Shown here: one piece after another, positions 13,401 through 47,135 of the stretch
Numbering within the stretch: the stretch's first letter is position 1
How the letters are laid out: the number at the start of each line of letters is the position of its first letter
Origin: Malaya genurostris
Lineage: Eukaryota; Arthropoda; Insecta; Diptera; Culicidae
Reading direction: 5' to 3'
Length of the DNA stretch: 64,000 nucleotides
NCBI RefSeq assembly: GCF_030247185.1
Contig: NC_080572.1
Coordinates: 303,849,656 to 303,913,655 of the forward strand
Position numbers and translations under genes: made by a program
Notes under the pieces: model-generated
The model's input: only the letters and a program-made list of their open reading frames with translations
What the model was told of the DNA's origin: nothing
The model's database searches: none

Positions 13401-16252
13401 TTAATTTAGATGCGATTAGTGCATAAAAACATATATGTTGTCGCGATTAAGATAAAATAAAAGTTATTTTTGTTGAGGTAATTCGATTTCCATGGCGGCG
13501 CCATTTTAGTTCCCTGGTAACGTAACGAAACATGAGAGAGAAAATAAAATCGGCTCAGTAAGGCTGCCAAAGAAGCGGCAGCTTTCTTGGATTTTATGTG
13601 ATGTAGTCAAACTTGTCAAACCGAAAATATCAAAACTTTCTTGGCCACCCGGCCACATCGAGAGTCACTTTGCACATTTGCGAGAGAGCATGGAGAGAAA
13701 TGTAATACGCAGAGCGAGCCACGTGGTTTTACGCGATCTACTGACCTCAGCCCTTAAAGAACGCCGCGACTTTGCAATGCTTTATTTTATCAGCGACATT
13801 ATTTCTCAACGCATTCAATCAGCTTCATTATTATCGCAATTAAATTTTTATATACCAAGCCGTCAACTACGTTCCGAGAAATTATTTTCAGAAAGACATA
13901 CTAGAACAAATTATGCAAAATACAGTCCAGTCAATCGAATAATGTGCCTTTACAATCAATACTACGAACATATTGAACTTACTATGCTAAAAAATCAAAT
14001 AAAATCTCATCTTATATTTCTATTTTCGAGTCGCAATAGTAATATGGTTTTCCACGTAATCGGAAGCACTCAATAATTACTTCTACATATATAAAATTAA
14101 CTTTTGAAGACTGTCCTAGAAAGTATGGACGCAATCAAAAACAGCTGCCATTTCGCAATGGTTCAGAATCTGTCAATTTTTATGGCTGCGTCCTGTTGTT
14201 TACACTCTTCTCTAACCACTTGTGCAGTTGTTTATTCGTTTTCATTAGTTTGTTTCGAAATGCGTGGACTTTCAGCAGAACAACGTCGAAAAATTGTGTA
14301 CTAACCCTCAGTTGGATAAACGTATACTGAAGGCGTATGAGCAAAAGAAGGAGGTTTCAGTTCGGGTTGTGGCCAAAAAAGTGGACACTTCGAAGTCAAA
14401 TGTTCTTCGTGCTAAAGAACGTTTGAATCTTCGAACCTCTAAGAAGCAGAAACTACCAAAACGTAGTCCGGAACAAGAAGCATCGATCAGGCCGAGTGTT
14501 CGAAAGCTGTACAATACGATTCTTGCTGGAAATTTGAACTGCATAATCATGGACGACGAAACCTACGTGAAACTCGATTACAAATTCTTGCCGGAACCAC
14601 AATATTATACGGTGCGAGAAGGGCAAGTGTTAAACCGGTCCGAGACATCGATTGAAGTCGAAAAATTTGGTAAGAAAGCTATGGTCTGGCAAGCAATTTG
14701 TAGCTGCGGTAAGATTTCGAAACTCTTCATCACCACTGCTTCAATGAACAGCGAAATATACATCAAGGAATGTTTACAAAAACGTCTTCTACCCATGATT
14801 CGAAGCCACAAGGATCCTGTTGTCTTCTGGCCAGATCTTGCTTCTTGCCACTACTCGAAATCAACGGTAGAATGGTATACTACCAAAAATGTCACTCTCG
14901 TCCCAAAAGACATGAATCCACCAAATTGCCCACAACTTCGACCAATTGAGTAATTTTGGGCATTAACGAAGGCACATCTTAGGAAACATGTCTCGGCAGC
15001 CGAAATCATTCAACAGTTCGAAAAAGATTGGAAAAAAGTGTCAAAACTTGTCGCCAAGAAGTCTGTACGGAATTTAATGAGGAACGTTCGCAAGAAGGTG
15101 CGCCAGCTAGTCTACAATGGCTAATTAGCAAATGTTGATAATAATATTCTGTTGTTGTAGTCTAATATTATCAGTATATCGAATAAAATTTGAATATCTA
15201 ACACTTGTGAATTATTTACAGCGAAATCAAAGTGCGTCCATACTTTCTGGGACAGTCTTTAAAATCGCTTACCACTTACCGAGCAGATGCTCAGAAGTCA
15301 GAAACTTTCCAAATAAAAATTTCAGTAAAAAATGTGCCAGTTTTGACACGAACAGGATTGACGCCAAACTGAATTGACTCAACGTTATTCAGCGGGAGCG
15401 CGTTTACAAAGTCAATCCATGAATCAAAATAATTGCTGGTTCAGAAGATATTTAAGCTGTCCGGGTTAACCCCGGTCTCCTCTACTGTGCATACTGAATC
15501 CAAGAAACACACAAAAATGTTGTACCCAGAGTAAACTGAATTCATCTCGTTGCAGGTGCCGCCTACTGTCAGTTGATGGATTTACTGTTCCCGGGTTGTG
15601 TTCCCCTGAAACGTGTGAAGTATTGCACCAATCAGGATCACGATTTCATCAATAATCTGAGACTGTTTCAGAACGCTCTAGTCTCGTTGAAGGTAGAAAA
15701 GCCAGTTCCAATCGACCGATTGATAAAAGGTCGATTCCAGGATAATTTCGAATTTCTGCAATGGTTCAAAAAGTTCTTCGATGCCAACTACGATGGTAAA
15801 GAGTATGATCCCCAGGCGGCCCGTAATAACGTTCCGATGGGCTACGGGACACCGAATGCGCTCAGGCCGAGTCAGAAGACGAATGTACCCGGAAATGTTG
15901 GTTTCGGGAAAGCGCGTGCAATAGAAAAGAAAACCACTCCCACGTCTGCGCTTATCAAAGCTCCCAAGGTGAGCACCGACACTAGTAAGGCACTGTTGGA
16001 AAAAGTGAACTATCTCATGGAGGAACGGGACGAGCTGACGGTGAAAATGCAAACAATGGAAATTGAACGAGACTACTACTATCAAAAGTTGACACAAATA
16101 GAGGCTTTGTAAGTTGGCCACTGGATTTGGGTATACGTGATATTCTACTACTGATAGTTTTGAACATTTTTTTCAGAATTTCCGAAGAAGAATCTCCTGA
16201 GAACCAAACATTTTGTGATCGGGCGAAAGAAATTATGTTCGCCGAATCCTAG
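10439..16252 (+). CDS. EB1-family microtubule plus-end-tracking protein
   Basis: Exons 10439-10559, 15556-16108 and 16177-16252 (stop TAG) give 249 aa; both introns are GT-AG (GTGAGT and GTAAGT donors) and the joins keep frame. Residues 1 to about 130 form the calponin-homology domain that binds growing microtubule ends: MAVNVHCTSVTTENMSRRDM, DMLAWVN, ELCTGAAYCQLMDLLFPG, then LIKGRFQDNFEFLQWFKKFF and DANYDGKEYD. A short basic Pro/Ser linker follows (about 135-180), then a coiled coil starting LLEKVNYLMEERDEL and the EB-homology core with YYYQKLTQIEAL. The protein ends IMFAES, so the usual acidic EEY/F tail bound by CAP-Gly proteins is missing. The CH domain differs from canonical insect EB1 in its middle third (RVKYCTNQDHDF in place of a more basic stretch), so this may be a diverged paralog or an isoform with an alternative last exon. 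ATG context ACCATGG is good. Confidence 0.88.
11823..12244 (-). mobile_element. DD37E-type element, N-terminal fragment
   Basis: Minus-strand transposase N-terminus starting MSRIEKEVKIKVLNTG near 12088, with both HTH segments up to SMSIHDLAK, then truncated at 11823. The right end GATACACTCCT abuts TA at 12245-12246. It lies in intron 1 of the EB gene. It supplies the uninterrupted version of the site where the SINE landed in the copy at 18272-19540. Confidence 0.75.
12246..12940. other. Intronic sequence with T/C homopolymer tract
   Basis: A low-complexity run of T then C blocks spans about 12421-12470. The open frame 12633-12935 has no recognisable motif. The rest of intron 1 before 11823 (10560-11822) also shows nothing. 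Confidence 0.4.
12945..14090 (+). mobile_element. Jockey-like non-LTR retrotransposon, C-terminal fragment, split by a MITE
   Basis: The coding halves are 12945-13113 and 13754 to about 14075. The first contains ERIESIQEQFLSYALRKLNW and SYEARCMRINKQTL, the second ERRDFAMLYFISDIISQRIQ, QLNFYIPSRQLRS, RTNYAKYSPVNRIMCLYN. Together they match the characteristic C-terminal tail of Jockey-clade RT proteins. Removing 13114-13753 plus one TTAA joins TL to KERRDF in frame. The 5' part of the element is missing. It lies in intron 1 of the EB gene. Confidence 0.75.
13114..13753. mobile_element. TTAA-flanked MITE (piggyBac-type target), copy 1
   Basis: A 640-bp noncoding unit beginning GGACTGAGACCAG and ending CTGACCTCAGCCC (imperfect TIRs). 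It is flanked by TTGA at 13110-13113 and TTAA at 13754-13757. The second copy at 49469-49941 has TTAA on both sides, so the left flank here has one mutation. About 180 bp near 13250-13430 is absent from the other copy. Confidence 0.75.
14107..15259 (+). mobile_element. DD37E Tc1/mariner element, internally deleted, copy 1
   Basis: The TIRs are AAGACTGTCC at left and GGACAGTCTT at right, the right one followed by TA. Compared with the copy at 55163-56126, about 150 bp is missing after GTGTAC near 14301, removing the first HTH. It lies in EB intron 1, about 300 bp before exon 2, directly after the Jockey remnant. Confidence 0.8.
14264..15124 (+). pseudogene. DD37E transposase, catalytic domain retained
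   Basis: The transposase would cut the element out at its TIRs and join it into TA sites. The second HTH (VSVRVVAKKVDTSKSNVLR) is followed by a DDE domain with MDDETYVK (first Asp), VFWPDLASCHYS (second Asp) and CPQLRPIE (third, Glu). I count 37 residues between the second Asp and the Glu, the DD37E spacing described in mosquitoes. A TAG replaces the codon after RPIE (the family has an aromatic residue before FWAL), and the same frame then continues through FWALTKAHLRKHV to the TAA near 15124. With the N-terminal deletion and this stop it is inactive. Confidence 0.82.
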
Positions 16253-16306
16253 TCTGATTTCAATGATTAATATTTGTGTTTAATTGTTATCATTAATTTG
16301 TATGTC

Positions 16307-16312
16307 AATAAA
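16307..16312 (+). promoter_or_regulatory. Polyadenylation signal of the EB-family gene
   Basis: AATAAA 55 bp after the stop codon, followed by T-rich sequence. It is the first such hexamer downstream. Confidence 0.6.
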
Positions 16313-17697
16313 TTGTTTGCTCATATCATTTTTCCATATTTATTTCTCATCTTTTTCAATAAAATATTTTTCAATAGACTTGAATTGAATATTTAAGAAC
16401 TGGATATCTTTCAATTACAATGTTTACAGATTTTCGAAAGGTCACACACTACGCATAAAGAATGAACATGCCGTTTTTCCTCTCACGCTACAAATACACT
16501 TAATTTGAGATTTGTTTGCCAATGGTTGTACATTTCAAAGATAGCAAAGTTTGTGTTTGTTTTTATTTTCTCTTTTCAAAGTTAGGAACAAAACGAAAAG
16601 TCCAATCCAATCTGTTTTGTTTGAGTTAAAACCTTACCAAGTTCTACTTTGTTAAATTGCTAGCATTTCATAATAAGGACTATTAAAACTGTTTGGTTTG
16701 AAAAGTGGAAATTTCATTTGCTTCTCACTGAGGAATCATTCTACAAATTGCGTCAATCCAACGGCACAATCGGACAATTCCTGCGACTGTCGCACATTCG
16801 GAAAAGCAAAAGAACTTAAACTTTTCAACACAGGTTAAACACAATTGATTGACGGTAGACGAGTTTCGATAAAAATTAGTTCAATAGTATCTTTGTTTCG
16901 TTTACTGTGTTAACTCCTATCAAACCGTTAGCTTAAACGATTGATTGGGTGCAAACCTTTTTCGCTTAATTTCGCTTGAATCGTTTGTCATTTAGTTTGT
17001 ATGTTAAGTCACTTAAACAGCACATTATTAGTAATAATACCACAGCCTTAACGACGAATGGCGAAAGTAAAACTATAAACTGTTTGATATATGAGTTTTC
17101 TTTGCTTTATCGTTTTGTTTAGTTTCAATTTAATCCAACAGCATGCGCACCCTAACAAGTATAGCGCTTATTTATCATAATGCCTTGTATTTATGTTAAG
17201 ATGCATAATTTAACGAAAAAAAAAAAACAAAAATGTATGCAGAGCCCATTTCCTTGATACTGAACTCATTATTGCTCGGTTTTGGATGTTTCCTTCTTTT
17301 GTTTTAAGTTTAATAATCTAACTAAAAATATGAGTTTCAAAAACTATCTTGTAATAATATTGATGGACAAAATAGAAGTAAAAATTCCTGGCAGTTTTAA
17401 ATGAACACTGAATTTACATGAGTAGAAACGAAACGGAAAACTGATCCAATTGGTGCAGAACTAGGCTCTGCATGTGATGTATTTTAATGGCATCGATTGA
17501 TTAGTAAAATTTTCCATGCAATACTCTCTGTTATAAATGATTGTGTTTCCTAGGGTCACATGGAATGGAGCTTTTAATAGGTGAATAAACCTTGATTCAC
17601 TGGAATGGACAGTAACAAATCTTTTGACTTTTTGACTAAAATTAATGACGAAATCTTTTCAACTGCAAAACAAAAAAGATCGATTAGTTTCGGACTT
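16313..17697. other. Intergenic spacer between convergent genes
   Basis: Separates the 3' ends of the EB-family and CABIT genes. No coding motif, repeat or RNA recognised. Part is presumably 3' UTR. Confidence 0.5.
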
Positions 17698-17703
17698 TTT
17701 ATT
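17698..17703 (-). promoter_or_regulatory. Possible polyadenylation signal of the CABIT gene
   Basis: AATAAA on the minus strand, about 68 bp beyond the stop codon. It is the nearest hexamer; not otherwise supported. Confidence 0.4.
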
Positions 17704-17770
17704 GCACAACTTCAGAGGAGGGTACCTTTTTTTCTTCACATAGCAACTCCCTGGCGGAACCCGGCTAGCC

Positions 17771-41513
<23,743 letters not shown>

Positions 41514-41775
41514 TATTAATATTATTTCATTATTTGATTGGAAATATTTCTACGATTCGATTTGAATGTATCAAGCCACGTATTTTCAATTATAAATGAT
41601 TGAAATTTTGATTCGTAGCCAGCAGTGTCCTAGTTTGTCTGCTAAAAATCTCCGGCATATCGGATTTCCCTGCCATACACGACGGTTTTGAAGCAGTAAG
41701 CGATATATCAAAGTGAGAGCATCGCTCTGATTGGTCAAACGATGCAAAGGCGAAACTGTTGAAAGCACGCGAATT

Positions 41776-41811
41776 TATAAATAGAAGCGAAATTATAGTT
41801 AACGTTTCAGT
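41776..41811 (+). promoter_or_regulatory. Possible core promoter (TATA plus initiator)
   Basis: TATAAATA at 41776-41783 and TCAGT at 41807-41811, with TATA-to-Inr spacing of about 33 bp; GATTGGTCAA (inverted CCAAT) lies near 41739. No recognised ORF follows in 41812-42224, so it may belong to a decayed gene. Confidence 0.35.
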
Positions 41812-42224
41812 CCTACGCGTAGCATGCTAGAGGTAGGTTGTTGCTAGACAAAAAGTGCCATAAAACGATTTGAAGCTTTAATTAGTATGCTCTGATCTTG
41901 TGTCATGTGAGTTCGGATGAAATTCCATGTAATGTCGTTTTGCCTGAGAAATTGACATATACCCAGGGTAAATTTTGAGTGCTTAAGATTAATTTCTAAT
42001 TTATGTAAGATGAACTCGATTGGATTCGATGAGGAAAAGTTTATCGCTTCAACCGAAATCGCAGAATGGTAGAGAAACTTAACGCTATCAAAATAACTTC
42101 TTGCATAAAAACTTGAACACAAGTTTGGCGAAGAGAAGCTTTTATATCAAAATCGTATCGCAGGTATGTTAGTATTACAAATAAAATGATGTAGTTTTGA
42201 GCCCAACTTTAAAGATTTTTTGGT

Positions 42225-43610
42225 ATCGTCATCTTCTATAACGGTTTGAATTTTCAAAACTCATCACCCTGTAATTTCAATATTGGTAGTTGGAATCGAA
42301 TAAAATTCACCAATTTTGTAGCCGAAGTCTGTTAAATTCATCCAATGGATTGTTCACCATTTCAGTAGATTCGAAATTTTAAAAAATCAGTGAAATCAGT
42401 GTAGTATCAATAATCAATCGTTGTGCGTTCCACATAAAATTTTTGGGTACCTTCCGGGGTCGAAAACTGAAATAAGTTTACTTGGTCGTCGACTTTTAAA
42501 ATCTGTGAACCCGATAAACCCGATAAATTTATGTGAAACTTTTACACTAATCACCCTGTATCTCCTGAACTGGAAGTCGGATTTGATTAAAAAACCAAGA
42601 AGTTTTTATGGAACCTTAAGACCTTTCGTTTGAATGTTAGGTGGACGAAATCGGTTCAGCCATCTACGAGCAAAATTTAATTTCATTACATATATCATCC
42701 TGTAGTTCTGGAACCAGAAACCGGATCCAAACAAAATTCAGAAACTTTATATGAATGCACAGGACTGTTTATAGCAGTCTAATTTTGTAGAAATCAACTA
42801 AGCCATCTCCGGGAAAAATTATTTAAATTATTTTTTACACACAAATTTGCTTATCTCGACGAACTTCTTCGAATGGTATAAGGGTGTAAGAAGTTTTGTT
42901 CTTCCAGCAATTATTGTTGCAAGCAGTATAAATATAAAATTGTTTTTGAATTTGAAAATACTGTCATTTTTCTAATACATATGTCATGTTCAAACGATTA
43001 TGTTGCCAAAAATGAACCGTGCTAAAATCGATACGTCATAAAACAAAGAGTGCTGTGCATAGTCTTTCAGGTTCAAAGAAACAATTGCATAAAATAGTAT
43101 TAAAAATCGTGTTTCGCTTTGCTCCGAAACATCGTTTTTTCATCAAGCGTGTGAAACTTCTACTACTGGAGAAAGGGGAAAAGTCGCTTACACAATAATA
43201 TCGATATCTCCGTTAAAAATAGACGGATTTTAACAAAATATTGCTTGTTGGATAGCTTATACCGAGAGGAATCTAAGTCTAAAACTATATTCTGTTTTTA
43301 AGGCCAATTGTGACAGATATGGTCAAAAAACCTGAAAATTTTGACATTGAACTTCGTGTGACTCAAAAAGTAAACATCCGATCCCAGAACTATTCAATAG
43401 CGTTCAGGGTGACAGGAAGACCTGAGTTTGATAAAATTCGGTCCAGTCATCTCCAAGATCTCAACCTCTTTATTGACAATATACACACGGACATTTGCTT
43501 AGTTCGTCGAGCTGAATCGATTGGTATATGACATTCGACACTGAAATTTTTCTACAGTTTGAACGAATTCTATACCTATTTTTGATAATTATAAAAAAGG
43601 TAAAGGTAAA
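42225..43610. mobile_element. 3' part of the long (TA)n-tailed repeat family
   Basis: Colinear with the 3' two-thirds of the copies at 23577 and 50660, from CATCACCCTGTAATTT to GAATTCTATACCTATTTTTG and AAAAAAGGTAAAGGTAAA. It lacks the long TA run. Confidence 0.7.
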
Positions 43611-43664
43611 TGTACAAAGATTCGACATCAGAAAAAGCTTTCATAGCTATTTATCGTAAATCTA

Positions 43665-44566
43665 TTAGGTGTACAACTTTGCTTCCGCCGTTTTTTCCAA
43701 AGTTTAAAGCTTTATTGCGAAAAAGTGCTTACAGATGTATTATTCAAAGTATTGTCCGTCGCTAGCGACAACTTTCTCCCATCTTTCCGGAAATTTTCGG
43801 ATCCCGGCTCGAAAAAAGGAGTCCTTTTTTAACGCTATCCATGAAGCAATCCATTTTTCCAACTCTTCGAAGAATTGAAAATGTTGATCTGCCAGGCCGT
43901 GTGTCATCGAACGGAATAGGTGGAAGTCAGAAGGAGCGACATCTGAGGAATACGGCGGGTGGGGCAAGACTTCCCATTTCAGCGTTTCCAGGTACTTTTT
44001 GACCACTTTTGCGACGTGAGGCCGAGCATTGTCGTGTTGGAGGATGACTTTGCCATGTCGCTCTTGATACTGTGGCCGCTTTTCTTTTAGCGCGTGACTA
44101 AGGCGCATCAGTTCGGTAGCGATCTCCTGTGATGATTTCACCCGGTTTCAAGAGCTCGTACTAAATTGTTATTCATCTTTGAAGGTTTTTTCTCTTCCAC
44201 CATCATGTTTGTCTTCGACATCGAAATCACAATTTTTAAAACGTTGAAACAACTCCCGACACGTTCTTTCAGAGCAGCATCACCGTAAGCTTCTGAGAGC
44301 ATTCGATGCGCTTCAGCTGCATTTTTTTTTACGAATTGTAACAGAAAAGTAAAACTTTCCGCAAATGGCGAGAATTGGGCACATAAACAGACATTTTTGA
44401 GCGTGAATAATACGAAAACAAGAACAACTGTCACTGAAATAGCGATGACAATTCGTTAGGCACTGTACACACTCACTTTAAAGGCATTATCATCTATGTA
44501 TTTTAACCAGCCTCAGCCGGTACAGCCACCTATCGGAAAACGGCGGAAGCAAAGTTGTACACCTGA
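43665..44566 (-). mobile_element. mariner (DD34D) element, internally deleted, TIRs intact
   Basis: 902 bp. The left TIR TTAGGTGTACAACTTTGC, continuing through TTCCGCCGTTTT, is repeated inverted at 44537-44566 with one difference. TA at 43663-43664 and 44567-44568. A full mariner is about 1.3 kb; the missing part includes the first catalytic Asp. Confidence 0.88.
43740..44434 (-). pseudogene. mariner transposase, deleted and frameshifted
   Basis: The N-terminal part near 44340-44150 has FVKKNAAEAHRMLSEAYGD (start of the mariner HTH), then a frameshift. The C-terminal part 44141-43740 has VILQHDNARPHVA (second Asp) and PYSSDVAPSDFHLFRSM (third Asp), with 34 residues between the two Asp, the canonical DD34D. 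It ends GQYFE as usual. The central segment with the first Asp is deleted. It is inactive. Confidence 0.85.
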
Positions 44567-44568
44567 TA

Positions 44569-46949
44569 TTAAGTGTTCCGCTATTGTAGACATTAAGTGT
44601 TTTATTTGTTTCAGAAAAAAATTCGCAAAATTAATAGTTATTTCGATTTCTGTCCAATTAAAATTAATTATAAATACGTTCGGGATTCCTCTCTGCACTT
44701 CCGTGGCGGAAGTGCTCAGATTTTTACTGTTTCCAAAGCCAGAAATCGATGAGGAGGCTAGACGTTCATGGGAATTTTAATTATATTAATTCTTATTAAG
44801 TTCAAATGAAGTGCTACAGCTGAGTGGAACGAACCAAAAGTCTGAAAAAAAAAACGTAAATTTTAATCCACCTCCAATCATCACTTTACTTCATCCAATT
44901 AAACAGCATCTCATCTCTATTTATAGGGCATACAACGCCTCAGATGCATGCCTTAATCTAATCATTCTATCACATTAATTGGCTGAAATTAAAAATTAAT
45001 TGCCCTTCAAGCAAGTTGCGCTTGTCTGTCCTTTGCGACTTCGGTTCTTCGGTTCTGATGGGGGTCTTTGCTTATCAGCCAACAGAAATAGAGAAAAAAA
45101 AACGCTAGGCCCAATTTCTATAGATTCCGTAGCGCCGCTGTAGCCGTTAGTCAAACTCCCAGAAGACGGTCATCGTAAATGGATTGGTAGCCCAACGGTA
45201 ACTATTCGACGGGTAGCGTGCGGGTGGTGGCGAAAGATTAATTTTGTTTTCGCTTAACTTTGATTGCTAGTTTAAGCGTGGCTTCCGTGCGCACGCTAGT
45301 CGTCTTTGCCCGTAGGAAGTGGGAAACCCAGTCGAATGAAAAATGATCGATTTTTGCATTTATGTGGGGCCGAGCAGATAGGGGGGCGATCCAGTGATAG
45401 CGGCAGATGAGATGAGTTTCAGTTTGATGGGATATTGATAGCACGTATAAAGTGAATGAATTTAAACCGGAAAGGGGCAGAAAACTGTCGGAGATTCTTC
45501 TGATCTTTTTTCATTAGTTCATTTATTCGAGATTCTAACTCTTGTTCGAACTGTTGACGTAGGATTACACATCTATTGTAAAATTCACTGCTAACATTCG
45601 CCTCAATGTTGTAGTAGAATAAATTTTACTGATTCCGACAAATGCGTCTGTGTCAATTTATATGCTTCATTTACCAGCCCAGCAGAAAAGGCATGTTCGC
45701 GACAAAATCTGGACTCCCCTAAACATGTATATTGCTGGAAACACTTCCTCAACGCGTGAAATGTTTTGCAGACTGATGAACGTATCTCTTTTAGATCGAA
45801 GTTGGCGTCGAAAGAAAAGCAAGTGCAAAAAGCGATGTTGTGCAGTTGCAATGGAAATCCGGTACTGTCAGTATGAAAATTTGCAAAGAAGTTTGGTTTT
45901 CATGCAAGCACTATCCATAGCGTTCCTAAATCTTGTCTATCCAAAACCTCCCTGGAATATAGGCCGTAAGGTTGCCGTTGATATTGGTGAGTTTCTATTT
46001 TGTGATCCATACTCGTGGTATAACATTCAATTAATGGGATCATTATAATGAATTATGAAGAAGTGTTTGTTCATCCAGTGTAACCAAGTGCATTATCGAA
46101 CTTATTGTTCACGGTCAATACTCGTGATAACACTTACAATCAATAGGCTTATTGTAGATGCTCTGGGTTACCAAAATACTACCTGGAGCATGATCTACGG
46201 CATCCAAAAAGTTCAGGCCTCAAGATGTACCAGAATAATAAGATACACAAACGAATTCTAATACTCCTATAATACTAATATTCCAAGTAGTTCTTAGATC
46301 TTGAAATATCTCTTGCGGATTTCCATGGCCGTAGAATATACTCAGATGGTCCTAGATGCTTTTGCGTATGGACGTAGTAAGATTTTGTATGTTATTTATA
46401 GGGGAATGTCGTCTAGGTTATACCACTTTTCAAATATGCCTAATATCATTCGTTTATATTGGAATATTCTCAATATAGATGTCTTATTTGAAGGTTTGGA
46501 CCGTCATAGGAAACTTCTAATTAAAGTGACTTGCTGCGCATTATAGAAAAACAGTTATTAACATAACGAAAACAGTCTAGGCTGAGCCATTGTACTACAC
46601 TAATTTTAAATGAACAAATAAGGAACTATTTATTGTAATTTTAATTGAACATTAATCAGTTTTAGAAGACTCAATAAAAATTTTGAGGGCATTGGTTCCA
46701 AACAAATTCTCATCATCAGAAGAGGTTTGTCATTTTTGAGGAATGTTCGAGGCGTTGCACTTTTGTTGTTTTTCACGCAATTCTTCATGGCTCTCTGGAG
46801 AAGTTAGAACAGTGCTTTTCATCGGGTGGCGTCCCCGATTAGATATAAGAAGGCAGAGCAGAACTTGCTACTTTTTCGTGCGTATCAATAGAACTAGCTG
46901 CTTTCCCGTTCGGGTCATCTCTGTGGGTAATAAGAACTGTAATACAGTG
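44569..46949. other. No recognised gene
   Basis: AT-rich, with a higher-GC stretch at about 45130-45480. Open frames such as 45650-46048 and 46301-46546 show no family motif. May be intronic or upstream DNA of the CABIT gene. Confidence 0.4.
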
Positions 46950-47135
46950 TTGCGAATCCTCTTCTGTAACAGTTCGCTCAATTTCTCTTCTCAAAGTTAA
47001 GCGTGGCACATTGTACCGCCCTGCAGCAGCTCTTTTGGATTCAGTATTCAATATTACAGATTTGATAGCTCGAGAAACTTCGTTCACATTGAGTTTACCC
47101 TTCTCAGATGTACGCTTATTGCGGAATGTTCTGAA
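46950..47135 (-). pseudogene. Pipsqueak-type HTH, fragment of a pogo/Tigger-like transposase
   Basis: The minus strand reads RNKRTSEKGKLNVNEVSRAI then KSVI and SKRAAAGRYNVPRLTLRRE, the layout of the psq HTH (AAxxYNVPRxTLRR) at the N-terminus of pogo/Tigger transposases and of some host regulators. No CENP-B or DDE domain follows in the adjacent sequence. A host gene exon cannot be excluded. Confidence 0.5.

Noticed and set aside
15678..16121. Minus-strand open frame of 147 codons
   Set aside because: Shadow of EB exon 2; no motif, while the plus-strand frame has clear EB1 domains and splice sites.
45650..46048. 132-codon plus-strand frame
   Set aside because: No recognisable motif, overlaps an open minus-strand frame, no splice or promoter support.
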